A DNA stretch of 64,000 bases from the NCBI RefSeq assembly GCF_022458865.1, contig NZ_JAJNMU010000019.1, forward strand, positions 62,001-126,000, written 5' to 3'. A program made the position numbers and the translations under genes. The stretch comes from Paenibacillus periandrae (GTDB lineage Bacteria > Bacillota > Bacilli > Paenibacillales > NBRC-103111). Each line of letters opens with the position of its first letter. The first letter of the stretch is position 1. Positions 1-8,905 of this stretch are shown piece after piece. The notes under the pieces were generated by a model. It worked only from the letters and a program-made list of their open reading frames with translations. It did not search any database and was not told the DNA's origin.

Positions 1-1
1 C

Positions 2-1372
2 TCGGTTGTTGCAATGGTAACGACAGTTAACCCTTGGCTGACACTGGTAACCATGCTTCCTTTGCCGCTGCTTAGCATTCTGGCATATCGCTTTAATGGC
101 CGCATTCAAAAGCAATCGGCTGATATGCAAAGTGCGATCTCCGATTTAACGAGCCGCGTGCAGGAGTTTACGGCAGGTATTAGGGTCGTAAAGGCTTATG
201 TCCAAGAAAGAGAAGAACAAAAGCTGTTCGAAAAGGATAATGAACACGCTGTCAAAATGAATCGTATTTTTGTTAGGACCAACTCATTATTTGGCTCTTT
301 GAGTACAGGTATAGTCGGATTCAGCTTTTTGGTATCGGTTGTCATGGGTGGGGTGATGGTGCTCAATCATGTAATAACGCTCGGACAATTCGTTGCTTTT
401 AACACTTATCTGTCACTGTTGATGGGGCCGATTGAGAACCTGGGCAAGGTTGTGAACCTGATGCAGCGCGGCAAGGCGTCGGAAGTACGTATTATGGAAA
501 TATTTAATACTCAGCCGCAGGTTATTGATGATATGGTTGCTAATCCGAATATTCAGCATATCGAGGGCGAAATTGAATTTCGCGATTTGACCTTTGCATA
601 TCCCGAGGAAGAAGATCGGCCTATGCTGAAAAATATATCTTTAAAAGTGCCAAAGGGCAGCAGTCTCGCTATCGTAGGCCGAGTGGGCAGCGGAAAAAGC
701 ACACTAACCAATTTATTGGTCAGATTGCATAATCCACCCGTGGGAACCTTATTCATAGACGGTCATGATATTCACGAAATTCCTCTGACCACGCTCCGCG
801 GACAGATCGGTATCGTACCGCAGGATCAATTTCTGTTCTCCTCGACGATTCGCGATAATATTGGCTTTGACCCGAAACCTTATACGGACGAGCAGGTTGT
901 CGAAGCGTCCAAGGTGGCTCAGGTGTATGACAATATTGTAGAGTTTCCGGATCAATTTGATACGACGCTTGGGGAACGCGGAGTGTCATTGTCAGGAGGA
1001 CAGCGCCAACGGGTAAGTATTGCCAGGGCAATTATTAAAAAACCGTCGATTCTCATCTTTGATGACAGCTTGTCGGCTGTTGATACGATTACGGAGGATT
1101 TGATACTGGAAGGCTTGAAATCGGTGATGAATAAACGGACAACGATCATTATTGGACACCGGATTTCATCGGTTCAGGGAGCCGATCAGATTGTTGTCAT
1201 GGACGAAGGGAAAATTATAGAGCGCGGTACACATGAACAGCTGCTCCGTCGCAATGGGCTGTATGCAGACTTATATCATAAGCAGCAGCTGGATCAGGAA
1301 GCCGAGCGTCAGGATGGACAGGATATGGAACGGCTGCAAGCTGCAGTGCTTCAGGAAGGGGTCAGCCAATGA
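2..1372 (+). CDS. Heterodimeric multidrug ABC exporter, BmrC/YheI-type half (5' truncated)
   Basis: Half-transporter with C-terminal membrane helices followed by a complete ATPase domain. The frame is open to the left window edge, so the N-terminal helices are missing. Walker A (GRVGSGKST, near nt 677), signature LSGGQRQR and Walker B ILIFDD are visible. The residue after the Walker B Asp is Asp instead of the catalytic Glu, which is typical of the degenerate ATP site of heterodimeric exporters such as Bacillus BmrC. It overlaps the next gene by 4 nt, which indicates co-translation with its BmrD-like partner. The likely role is ATP-driven drug or lipid export from the cytoplasmic membrane; the substrate cannot be read from sequence. 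Confidence 0.88.
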   Translation, partial: SVVAMVTTVNPWLTLVTMLPLPLLSILAYRFNGRIQKQSADMQSAISDLTSRVQEFTAGIRVVKAYVQEREEQKLFEKDNEHAVKMNRIFVRTNSLFGSLSTGIVGFSFLVSVVMGGVMVLNHVITLGQFVAFNTYLSLLMGPIENLGKVVNLMQRGKASEVRIMEIFNTQPQVIDDMVANPNIQHIEGEIEFRDLTFAYPEEEDRPMLKNISLKVPKGSSLAIVGRVGSGKSTLTNLLVRLHNPPVGTLFIDGHDIHEIPLTTLRGQIGIVPQDQFLFSSTIRDNIGFDPKPYTDEQVVEASKVAQVYDNIVEFPDQFDTTLGERGVSLSGGQRQRVSIARAIIKKPSILIFDDSLSAVDTITEDLILEGLKSVMNKRTTIIIGHRISSVQGADQIVVMDEGKIIERGTHEQLLRRNGLYADLYHKQQLDQEAERQDGQDMERLQAAVLQEGVSQ

Positions 1373-3483
1373 ATATCCATACAGAGCAGGATCTCAAGCA
1401 AATGAAGGATAGCCAGCTTTTTTCCAGATTGATGTCTTACGCCAAGCCATACTGGAAAATGATTGTATTCTGTATCGTGCTGGCCTTTTTGATTGTCGTT
1501 TCCGATTTGGCAAGACCTTATTTAATGAAAATAGCTATTGATGGACATATTAATGGATTAAATAAGCCGATGTTGTCGATGGAAAGCACGCAGGGACAGC
1601 AGCTGCAAATATTCGATTCGGTCACGTCATGGAATGGGCGCGATTATGTAAGAATTGAACCTTCGGCTGTTGAAGCGGGAAAGTTTCCGCAGGGTGCAGT
1701 GAAGGCTCAGATTGTAAGTGTGGACAACAAGGATTATATGATAGAGGGCTGGAAAACCACTCAGGAGAGTGAAGCCAGACTGCTGCCTGAGGATGGGACC
1801 GGTAAGGTAACAATTTCAGCTGAAAATCAGATCTACACAGCCATTCCGCTTGATGAAGCTACGATGGGGCTGTTTCGTAAGCAGGATTATATAGGATTTG
1901 CCAAAATTGGCGTCCTATTTTTACTCACGGTAACAGCTGCAGCCCTGCTTAGCTATTTGCAAAGCAACCTGCTGCAGTATACGGGCCAGCGAATTATTTT
2001 TAACATCCGTGACATGCTGTTCAAACATCTGAGCCGGATGTCGATGTCCTATTTTGACAGAAATCCGGTAGGTCGGCTTGTGGTCAGGGTCACGCAGGAT
2101 ACAGAGGCATTAAACCAGCTGTACTCTCAGGTTATCGTCAATCTGATTAAAGATGTTATTACTCTGATGGGCATTGTCCTGATTATGATGCAGATGAGCA
2201 TGAAGCTGGCGCTGCTTTCCTTTGCAGTCATCCCGGTGCTGGCTGTAATGACCTTCTGGTTCCGCCGAATGATGCGGGAAGCGCAGCGAACAAGCCGGGT
2301 TATTTTGTCCCGATTGAATTCATTTTTGGCTGAGAACCTGTCAGGTATTCGTATAACTCAGCTGTTCATCCGTGAAGAGCGGCAGGGTGAACAGTTCGAT
2401 AAACATAATAATGATTATTATCGTGCAGGCATGCGCGGAACAGTAATCAACTCGATATTTCAGCCGTCCATTGGATTTATGGGGAATTTATCGATCGCCT
2501 TGCTCCTCTGGTACGGAGGCGGCAGTGTGATTGACGGCAGCATTACGTTTGGTATCGTGTACGCATTTACGCACTATGTTCGCCAGTTCTTTCAGCCCTT
2601 GTTAAGTCTTGCCGAGAAATATAACCAAATCCAGACCGCTATGGTAGGTGCGGAGCGGATCTTTGAGATGCTGGATGAGAAACCGTCCATCGTCGATGCT
2701 GTGAAGACGACCAGTCTGCCTGCAGCGGTTCGCGGTGAAATTACGTTCGAGCATGTGTGGTTTGCTTACAATAATGAGGATTGGGTGCTGAAGGACGTCA
2801 GCTTCACGATCTATCCTGGACAAACCATTGCCTTTGTAGGTGCAACCGGTGCAGGCAAAAGCTCTATTATCCAGTTGATCAATCGCTTCTACGATATTCA
2901 AAAAGGTCGTATCCTTCTGGACGGTATCGACATTCGCGATATTCCTTTGGATGAGCTTCGCCACTGTATCAGTATCGTACAGCAGGATGTTTTCCTGTTC
3001 ACTGGAGATATCTCATCGAATATTCGTCTGAACAATACAAGCATTACGCAAGAACAGATTGTCCAAGCAGCGAAGATGGTTCATATGGATGATTATATTC
3101 AAACCTTGCCCAACGGCTATGAGACGATACTGGGTGAGCGGGGTATCAATCTATCACTCGGACAGCGGCAGCTGTTATCGTTCGCTCGGGCTATTGCCTT
3201 CAAACCGCAAATATTGATCCTAGATGAGGCAACCTCCAATATCGATACCGAGACCGAGCTGGTCGTGCAGGATGCGCTGCATAATATATCCGCTGGTCGT
3301 ACAACCGTCATTGTTGCCCACCGCTTGTCAACGATACAGCATGCGGATCAAATTATCGTAATGCATAAGGGCAAGCTAAGGGAAATCGGCAATCATTATC
3401 AATTATTGGCACAGCGCGGCTACTATCACCGATTGTATGAACTGCAATTTAAAGAGCAAAAGCCTCTGCTGACTGCGAGGTAA
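1369..3483 (+). CDS. Heterodimeric multidrug ABC exporter, BmrD/YheH-type half
   Basis: A 704-residue ABC half-exporter. TM1 (about residues 30-50) is followed by an inserted extracellular domain of about 110 residues before TM2, as in Bacillus BmrD/YheH. The ATPase domain has Walker A GATGAGKSS, a modified signature LSLGQRQ and canonical Walker B ILILDEATS with the catalytic Glu. The deviant signature here and the Asp-substituted Walker B in the upstream gene together make one degenerate and one active ATP site, the classic asymmetric arrangement. The ATG overlaps the stop of the preceding gene. A strong terminator hairpin follows 18 nt after the stop. Confidence 0.9.
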   Translation: MNIHTEQDLKQMKDSQLFSRLMSYAKPYWKMIVFCIVLAFLIVVSDLARPYLMKIAIDGHINGLNKPMLSMESTQGQQLQIFDSVTSWNGRDYVRIEPSAVEAGKFPQGAVKAQIVSVDNKDYMIEGWKTTQESEARLLPEDGTGKVTISAENQIYTAIPLDEATMGLFRKQDYIGFAKIGVLFLLTVTAAALLSYLQSNLLQYTGQRIIFNIRDMLFKHLSRMSMSYFDRNPVGRLVVRVTQDTEALNQLYSQVIVNLIKDVITLMGIVLIMMQMSMKLALLSFAVIPVLAVMTFWFRRMMREAQRTSRVILSRLNSFLAENLSGIRITQLFIREERQGEQFDKHNNDYYRAGMRGTVINSIFQPSIGFMGNLSIALLLWYGGGSVIDGSITFGIVYAFTHYVRQFFQPLLSLAEKYNQIQTAMVGAERIFEMLDEKPSIVDAVKTTSLPAAVRGEITFEHVWFAYNNEDWVLKDVSFTIYPGQTIAFVGATGAGKSSIIQLINRFYDIQKGRILLDGIDIRDIPLDELRHCISIVQQDVFLFTGDISSNIRLNNTSITQEQIVQAAKMVHMDDYIQTLPNGYETILGERGINLSLGQRQLLSFARAIAFKPQILILDEATSNIDTETELVVQDALHNISAGRTTVIVAHRLSTIQHADQIIVMHKGKLREIGNHYQLLAQRGYYHRLYELQFKEQKPLLTAR

Positions 3484-3500
3484 CAGATCATAAGTATGGA

Positions 3501-3536
3501 CAAAGGAGCTGCCGTTGCAGCTCCTTTGTCATTTTC
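3501..3536. terminator. Terminator after the ABC exporter pair
   Basis: Perfect 12-bp stem (CAAAGGAGCTGC with its complement), CGTT loop, then a short T-rich tail (GTCATTTT). It probably ends the exporter operon, and may also act on the convergent gene at 3596-4543. Confidence 0.8.
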
Positions 3537-3595
3537 ACATATTGTAAGAATGTTTAGTTTGATGTCCAGTATTTCTGTGGATGGAGAGTGTATAC

Positions 3596-4543
3596 CTAAT
3601 TCGTTACCTTCCGCGTTGACGGAATATCCTCAAAATGTCCGGTAAAGGTTTTAGCATAATCCTCACCGTCTACATCGCTTTTGTAGAGCTTCATCAATTC
3701 GCCGCTATAATAGATATGGAACAGCAAAGTTTTGATTTCATTGGGGGTACTTTTTATCGTGATATTAGCATTGGAAGCCGCCAATCTTCCCACCAATGCA
3801 TTATTGGCATTCATCGCTTGAAGCTGCTGGTTTCGGTGCACCGAATTTTTCTCATCTCCAGATAAGGCCGGATACTTCGTCCAATACTTCGCCCACAAGT
3901 AACTATTCGTGTAACGGATTAAATATACGTTGGTTGCCATTTCCAGAAAAGCCTCGGTATGATCCTGATGTCCGATTTGCTTGAACAGCGATATTGTCGT
4001 CTTCACAGCCTCTTCTCGGGCCAACAGCGATTTGAATCCTGTAACCGGATCGCTATTATATAAGCGGGTTAAATCGGCATCCAGCTTTATCCTTCCATGA
4101 TCTATGGGGTAGAACCCATCAGACCCATCAGACTTTATCGGGGAAGCTTGCTTTAAGGGATGCTGCATGTGCTGACGATTGTACAGTTTACACAACTGAA
4201 TAAAGAAATCGTACACTTCCCTTGGATGTGCAGAAGGATGTTCTTCTTCGTATTGAACGAGTTGTTCATAAATGTCCTCTCTATAATCATAATCGAGCAG
4301 TTGGATTTCGTTTTGTTCCGTTTTTGGAGCGAGCGTTTTCTCCAGCCACTCTTTTCCCTCATCCGAGTATGGGTTAGGGAAGTTACGCATGTTCTCATAC
4401 TTTTCGATGTGGATGTCTTCCATATGGCTAATCTGGATGGGGGACATATCCGTTAGCGATTGTGCAGAAACAGGCAGCTGAAGGTTTGGAGTTAAGCTAA
4501 GGAGACCAGCAATAAGAATGGCATATACTTTTTTTGATGTCAT
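3596..4543 (-). CDS. Secreted protein of unknown function
   Basis: A 315-residue product that I do not recognise. It begins with a typical signal peptide (MTSKK, hydrophobic core AILIAGLLSL, probable cleavage after VSAQS near residue 29), so it is probably exported. The mature part is hydrophilic, rich in Tyr, Asn and charged residues, without cysteine clusters, repeats or membrane segments, and looks mostly helical. An AGGAG ribosome binding site lies 8 nt before the ATG. It stands alone between convergent exporter genes and a long AT-rich spacer, so context gives no hint of function. Confidence 0.65.
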   Translation of the reverse strand: MTSKKVYAILIAGLLSLTPNLQLPVSAQSLTDMSPIQISHMEDIHIEKYENMRNFPNPYSDEGKEWLEKTLAPKTEQNEIQLLDYDYREDIYEQLVQYEEEHPSAHPREVYDFFIQLCKLYNRQHMQHPLKQASPIKSDGSDGFYPIDHGRIKLDADLTRLYNSDPVTGFKSLLAREEAVKTTISLFKQIGHQDHTEAFLEMATNVYLIRYTNSYLWAKYWTKYPALSGDEKNSVHRNQQLQAMNANNALVGRLAASNANITIKSTPNEIKTLLFHIYYSGELMKLYKSDVDGEDYAKTFTGHFEDIPSTRKVTN

Positions 4544-5113
4544 GTGTTCAGCTCCTATCTAAAATTTAATTGGGTTTACCAAATAATGGTACCACGAAAT
4601 GTTCCTAGTTTTCTACTGATCGTTGCTTATATGTTTCTTTTATCACTCAAAAGGAGCTGGGCTTGAGATCGTGATTCAAGATGCTTAACATTTCGAGAAG
4701 TATAGAAGCAAAGAGAAGACTGAAAAGAGCTTTGCATCATCCAATAATGGCATAATAATGAGTTTGACCTTTTCTCAGATAATTTCCTTATTTTTATCAG
4801 ATTGTAAGAATATGTATGACAGTATAATAGAAGTCCAATAATGTTTGACTTTCTTAAAAAAACATGTTATTTTTTAAAACACATTGGAATAGTCGGATAT
4901 AAAATTAACCTTAAAACTAATGGAATAAATTTGAAATTGAGTATGAATTCTAAGCTGTTGACCAGGCTGCTGGAAACACAAACTTGATAATATGAAAATG
5001 GTTTTTTAAATAAGGGGGTATTTGTTCGCAAACTTGATATGAACCAATACTGTAAGCTGTGATAGACCAGGTGTGACGGAATAGTTGAAAATGAATCTAA
5101 GGGAGAGAGCCGT
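4544..5113. other. 570-bp AT-rich gene-free region upstream of the methionine-type transporter operon
   Basis: No convincing gene. It must carry the promoter of the downstream operon. Candidate sigma-A elements are TATAAT at 4823-4828 (with TTGTAA 15 nt upstream) and TTGACT at 4845-4850 with TATTTT 17 nt later. Neither is decisive. No SAM (S-box) or T-box consensus was seen although the operon encodes a methionine-type ABC transporter. Confidence 0.4.
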
Positions 5114-5992
5114 ATGAGAGGTTTTTATGTAATCATTATCAGTTTATTTATACTTGTTCTTGCTGCTTGCGGAACAGCTAGTCAAGGGCAAGGAGGGGCC
5201 TCCGCAAATGGCAGTGCCACAAACCAAGGGGCGCCTACCGCAAAAAGTACTGCAAGTAAGGAAGATAAAAATATCAAGCTTATTGTTACAAGCTCAAATT
5301 TTCATGATGAACTTCTACCTGTCCTGAAGGCTGAGGTTGAAAAGTCTGGTTTCCAATTAGAAGCAAAGGCTATTGAAGACGGCATTATTGCCAATAAAGA
5401 GGTTCTTGAAAAAAACTATGATTTCGTCATTAATATGCATGAGATTGCATTGAAGGAATACAATAAGGAAAATAAAACGGATTTAAGAGAAGCTTTTACG
5501 ACAATATTTGCTCCTATCGGGGTCTATTCTCATAAATATAAATCTCTTGCGGATTTGCCTAATGGCGCAACAATTAGTATTCCCGATGATGATAGGAATG
5601 GAGGTCGCGCATTGTTCATTCTGCAGGATGCCGGTTTACTTAAATTTAAGGAGGGGCTTTCTGTAAATGGTGCCAAACCAAAGGATATTATTGAAAACCC
5701 AAAAAACTTCAAATTTAAAGAAGTGAATTATAAACTTCTTCTTAGAGCTCTAGATGATGTTGATGCCGGATTACTGTATTCATCCCAACGTGATGCAGCT
5801 AAATTCACACTTAAAGATGCTTTGGCAGTTGAATCACCGAAGACGAAGGGTTTTTGGATTGTAGCGGCAGCGCGCCCGGAATTATTAAATACATCAAAAG
5901 CAGAAGCGCTGAAAAAAGCATATTATAGTCAAACGGTTAAAGATTTCTTTATTAAAAAGTTTGGAAAAGATGACGTAAGTTTCGCTTGGTAA
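5114..5992 (+). CDS. NlpA/MetQ-family substrate-binding lipoprotein
   Basis: A 292-residue ABC substrate-binding lipoprotein. The N-terminus has a lipoprotein signal (LVLAAC lipobox, Cys near residue 19), followed by a Gly/Ser/Ala-rich linker and an NlpA-type periplasmic-binding fold (SSNFHDELLPVLK; SIPDDDRNGGRALFILQDAGLL). It would sit on the outer face of the membrane and deliver substrate to the MetN/MetI-like ATPase and permease encoded 1.4 kb downstream. The family includes D/L-methionine receptors, but the intervening flavin monooxygenase gene suggests another sulfur- or nitrogen-containing organic substrate. RBS GGGAGAG precedes the ATG. Confidence 0.85.
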   Translation: MRGFYVIIISLFILVLAACGTASQGQGGASANGSATNQGAPTAKSTASKEDKNIKLIVTSSNFHDELLPVLKAEVEKSGFQLEAKAIEDGIIANKEVLEKNYDFVINMHEIALKEYNKENKTDLREAFTTIFAPIGVYSHKYKSLADLPNGATISIPDDDRNGGRALFILQDAGLLKFKEGLSVNGAKPKDIIENPKNFKFKEVNYKLLLRALDDVDAGLLYSSQRDAAKFTLKDALAVESPKTKGFWIVAAARPELLNTSKAEALKKAYYSQTVKDFFIKKFGKDDVSFAW

Positions 5993-6021
5993 CATGACAT
6001 CATGGGAAGGGGGAGTGCGTT

Positions 6022-7347
6022 GTGACAAGGAGAAAGTTGACTATTGGTGTTGGCTTAAGTAATGGATCTGCTGATCATTCCAGCTGGAGGCATCCGCGTA
6101 ATTGGGCAAATTCCAACATCAGTCTGGACTACTATAAAACAACAGCCATCAAAGCTGAAGAAGGGAAATTGGACTTTATATTTTTAGGAGACACCTTATT
6201 TGTTAATGAAAACTCCCATCCCAATCTTCTTAATCGTCTTGAACCCGTAACTGTTCTATCCAGCTTAGCAGGAGTTACATCACATATCGGTTTAGTTGGG
6301 ACAGCTTCAACCACGTACAGTGAGCCTTTTAATGTCGCTAGGCAATTTTCCTCATTGGATCATATTAGTAATGGTAGAGCAGGCTGGAACATTGTTACAT
6401 CGGCCTTTTCAGCAACCAACTCAAACTTTAGCAAAGATGAGCATTTGGAGCATGATCGTCGTTATGATTTAGCAGAAGAATTTGTTGAGGTTGCTAAAGG
6501 GTTATGGGACTCTTGGGAAGAAGATGCTTTTATTGTTGATAAAGAAACAGGGATATTTTTTGATCGTGAGAAATTACATAAGTTAAATCATAAGGGAGAG
6601 TTTTTCTCTGTTCAAGGACCCATTCCGATTGCAAGATCCAGGCAAGGTCGCCCTGTTTTGTTTCAGGCAGGCTCATCAGATGCTGCAAGGGAATTAGCTT
6701 CCAAAGTGGCAGATGCTATGTTTACTCATGCTTACAGTTTGACTTCATCTCAAGAGTTTTATCAAGATGTGAAGGCTAGATCTGTAGCTAATGGACGTTC
6801 TCGTGATGATATTCTCATTCTTCCTGGCATTAAAGTCATTGTTGGCGAAACAGATGCCGATGCGGATCGCAAATATAAGGAGCTCACAGATTTAATTGAC
6901 ATTCATAAAGCTCTTTTAGATCTCAGCAAGTATTACGATAATACTGATTTTGGCACATATCCTTTAGACGAAGCGTTCCCGGATATGGGGGATACCGGAT
7001 ATAATGCATTTCGTGGTAGAGCAGAGGTGTTAAATAAAGTAGCTAGAGAACATTCAATGACGCTGCGAGAGGTAGCATTGTGGAACATCCTGCCTAAAGA
7101 TAGTTTATTTATAGGCTCCCCACATAAAGTTGCCGATCAGTTACAGGAATGGTTTGAAGCAGAAGCAGCAGACGGGTTTATTGTTGGGACTGGGCCGATT
7201 GCTCCTGAAGGACTTTTTGATTTTGTTGATTACGTGATTCCTATTTTACAAGAACGGGGTCTTTTTAGAACCGATTATGCGGCGGATACATTTCACGAGA
7301 ACTTAAATTTGCCGATTCCAGTTAACCGTTACACAAAGCAAGGGTAA
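6022..7347 (+). CDS. FMN-dependent monooxygenase, NtaA/SnaA/DszA family (first copy)
   Basis: A 441-residue luciferase-like (LLM) two-component monooxygenase of the NtaA/SnaA/DszA/YxeK type. These enzymes use FMNH2 supplied by a separate reductase to cleave C-S or C-N bonds. Family hallmarks seen are the start of the barrel (ANSNISLDYYK), FIFLGDTLF, ATSTTYSEPF-like TASTTYSEPFNVARQFSSLDHISNGRAGWNIVTS (quoted in parts: TASTTYSEPF, LDHISNGRAGWNIVTS), and QAGSSDAARELA. The start is GTG at 6022 behind GGAAGGGGG. It lies between the receptor gene and the ATPase gene, so its substrate is probably the imported compound. A second paralogue is at 8906-10225. Confidence 0.85.
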   Translation: MTRRKLTIGVGLSNGSADHSSWRHPRNWANSNISLDYYKTTAIKAEEGKLDFIFLGDTLFVNENSHPNLLNRLEPVTVLSSLAGVTSHIGLVGTASTTYSEPFNVARQFSSLDHISNGRAGWNIVTSAFSATNSNFSKDEHLEHDRRYDLAEEFVEVAKGLWDSWEEDAFIVDKETGIFFDREKLHKLNHKGEFFSVQGPIPIARSRQGRPVLFQAGSSDAARELASKVADAMFTHAYSLTSSQEFYQDVKARSVANGRSRDDILILPGIKVIVGETDADADRKYKELTDLIDIHKALLDLSKYYDNTDFGTYPLDEAFPDMGDTGYNAFRGRAEVLNKVAREHSMTLREVALWNILPKDSLFIGSPHKVADQLQEWFEAEAADGFIVGTGPIAPEGLFDFVDYVIPILQERGLFRTDYAADTFHENLNLPIPVNRYTKQG

Positions 7348-7370
7348 ACCATCTCATAGTTTACTAGACA

Positions 7371-7402
7371 AGCTTAGGATTTTATCAAATAAATCCTAAG
7401 CT
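7371..7402. other. Intercistronic stem-loop within the monooxygenase/transporter operon
   Basis: Perfect 12-bp inverted repeat (AGCTTAGGATTT) with an 8-nt loop between the first monooxygenase gene and the metN-like gene. No T-run follows, so it is more likely an mRNA-processing or stability hairpin than a terminator. Confidence 0.6.
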
Positions 7403-7445
7403 GCTTAATGATGGTTTGGGAGTCATAAGAAATTGGGGGAACAAG

Positions 7446-8213
7446 ATGATTTCACTACAGGAAATTGATAAAACTTATTCAACTCCATCGGGACCTCTGC
7501 ATGCTGTTAAGTCTGCATCTTTAGAAATTGAAAAAGGGGATATTTTCGGGATAATAGGGTTTAGTGGTGCAGGTAAATCAACATTGCTTCGGACGATCAA
7601 TTTATTAGAGAGGCCTGATCACGGTAAAGTTATCGTGGATGGAAAAGATTTTACCTCTTTATCAAGAAAAGAACTGCTTAAGGAAAGACAAGCGATCGGG
7701 ATGATTTTTCAACATTTTCAGTTATTAACGAATCGAACTGTCTATGAAAACATTTCGTTTCCTCTTGAAATTGCTGGTATTAGTAAAAAAGAGCGCAAGC
7801 CTATCATAGATAATTGTCTTCGAATTCTCGAGTTGGAGGATAAATCGAATGCCTATCCAACTAAACTTAGTGGTGGGCAAAAGCAGAGAGTGGCCATCGC
7901 ACGAGCTATTGCCAATAATCCAAAGGTGCTTTTGTGTGATGAGCCGACATCCTCCGTAGACCCGCAAACAACAGAGAGTATATTAAACTATTTAAAAGGA
8001 ATTAATACACAATTAGGTATTACGATAGTCATTGTTACACATGAGATGGATGTTATTAAATCAATATGTAACCATGTAGCCGTCATGGAGCAAGGCGCTG
8101 TTGTTGAAAACTTCAGCTTGAATCATCCGGGATATATACCTAAGTCGAATATTGCAAAATATTTATATAAACAAGAGGATACCATGGAAAGCAGGGAAAC
8201 TCATTATGTATGA
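7446..8213 (+). CDS. MetN-like ABC transporter ATP-binding protein lacking the NIL domain
   Basis: A 255-residue ATPase of the methionine-uptake type: Walker A GFSGAGKST, Q-loop, signature LSGGQKQR, Walker B VLLCDEPTS, switch His in VTHEMDV. The start is set at the ATG preceded by TTGGGGGA, not at an in-frame codon 30 nt upstream. Typical MetN proteins are about 340 residues with a C-terminal NIL (ACT-like) regulatory domain that binds methionine for trans-inhibition. This one ends soon after the ATPase domain, so it lacks that control. It overlaps the permease gene by 8 nt and would energise import for the receptor at 5114. Confidence 0.87.
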   Translation: MISLQEIDKTYSTPSGPLHAVKSASLEIEKGDIFGIIGFSGAGKSTLLRTINLLERPDHGKVIVDGKDFTSLSRKELLKERQAIGMIFQHFQLLTNRTVYENISFPLEIAGISKKERKPIIDNCLRILELEDKSNAYPTKLSGGQKQRVAIARAIANNPKVLLCDEPTSSVDPQTTESILNYLKGINTQLGITIVIVTHEMDVIKSICNHVAVMEQGAVVENFSLNHPGYIPKSNIAKYLYKQEDTMESRETHYV

Positions 8214-8871
8214 ACAAATTGTAGCGGCACTTCCAGATTTTTGGGTAGCGTTGGGTGAGTCATTATATATGCTGCTTGTTACCATACCTCTTACTATTTT
8301 ATTGGGAATCCCTTTAGGAACACTTCTTTATTACACTAGACCAGGGTCGTCTTTACACGCTCCTCGTACGTACCTTATTTTAAATGGTATCGTTAATTTG
8401 ATAAGGTCCTTTCCATTTATCATCTTGCTGATTGCTATTATTCCACTGACCAGACTCATTGTCGGAACAGCATTAGGGACGACTGCAGTCATAGTTCCAC
8501 TGACGATCAATGCTATTCCCTATTTTGCCCGCTTTGTTGAGCAGACCTTACTCGAGGTCAATCGTGGGTTAATTGAAGCAGCTGAAGCTATGGGAGCAAA
8601 TAAATTTCAAGTGATCTGGAAAGTTTTATATTCCGAAGGGCGAGTAGGTATTGCAAACTCGATCACCATTATCACGGTTAGCTTTTTTTCATATTCATCG
8701 ATGGCAGGGCTTGTTGGTGGAGGCGGATTAGGGGATTTTGCTATTAAATATGGATATAATCGTTATCAAACCTATGTGATGGGATTTACTATTGTTGTCA
8801 TTGTTTTTTTTGTGCAGGGCTTTCAATTTATTGGGAATTATTTCGTTCGAAAACTGGACAAACGTCTGTAA
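8206..8871 (+). CDS. MetI-like ABC transporter permease
   Basis: A 221-residue integral membrane protein with about five hydrophobic helices and the binding-protein-dependent permease EAA-type loop (LIEAAEAMGANKFQVIWKV, cytoplasmic coupling helix). This is the normal size for MetI. The ATG at 8206 has an AGGGA site and overlaps the ATPase stop by 8 nt; the longer in-frame form would start inside the ATPase gene without a ribosome binding site. It forms the membrane channel of the importer with the ATPase upstream. Confidence 0.87.
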   Translation: MYEQIVAALPDFWVALGESLYMLLVTIPLTILLGIPLGTLLYYTRPGSSLHAPRTYLILNGIVNLIRSFPFIILLIAIIPLTRLIVGTALGTTAVIVPLTINAIPYFARFVEQTLLEVNRGLIEAAEAMGANKFQVIWKVLYSEGRVGIANSITIITVSFFSYSSMAGLVGGGGLGDFAIKYGYNRYQTYVMGFTIVVIVFFVQGFQFIGNYFVRKLDKRL

Positions 8872-8905
8872 ATGAACAACAGGTATTTTAGATGGAGGAG
8901 ACAAC

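Noticed and set aside
4544..5113. SAM riboswitch or T-box before the methionine-type transporter operon
   Set aside because: No conserved S-box core or T-box sequence was found, and no terminator hairpin with a T-run precedes the receptor gene.
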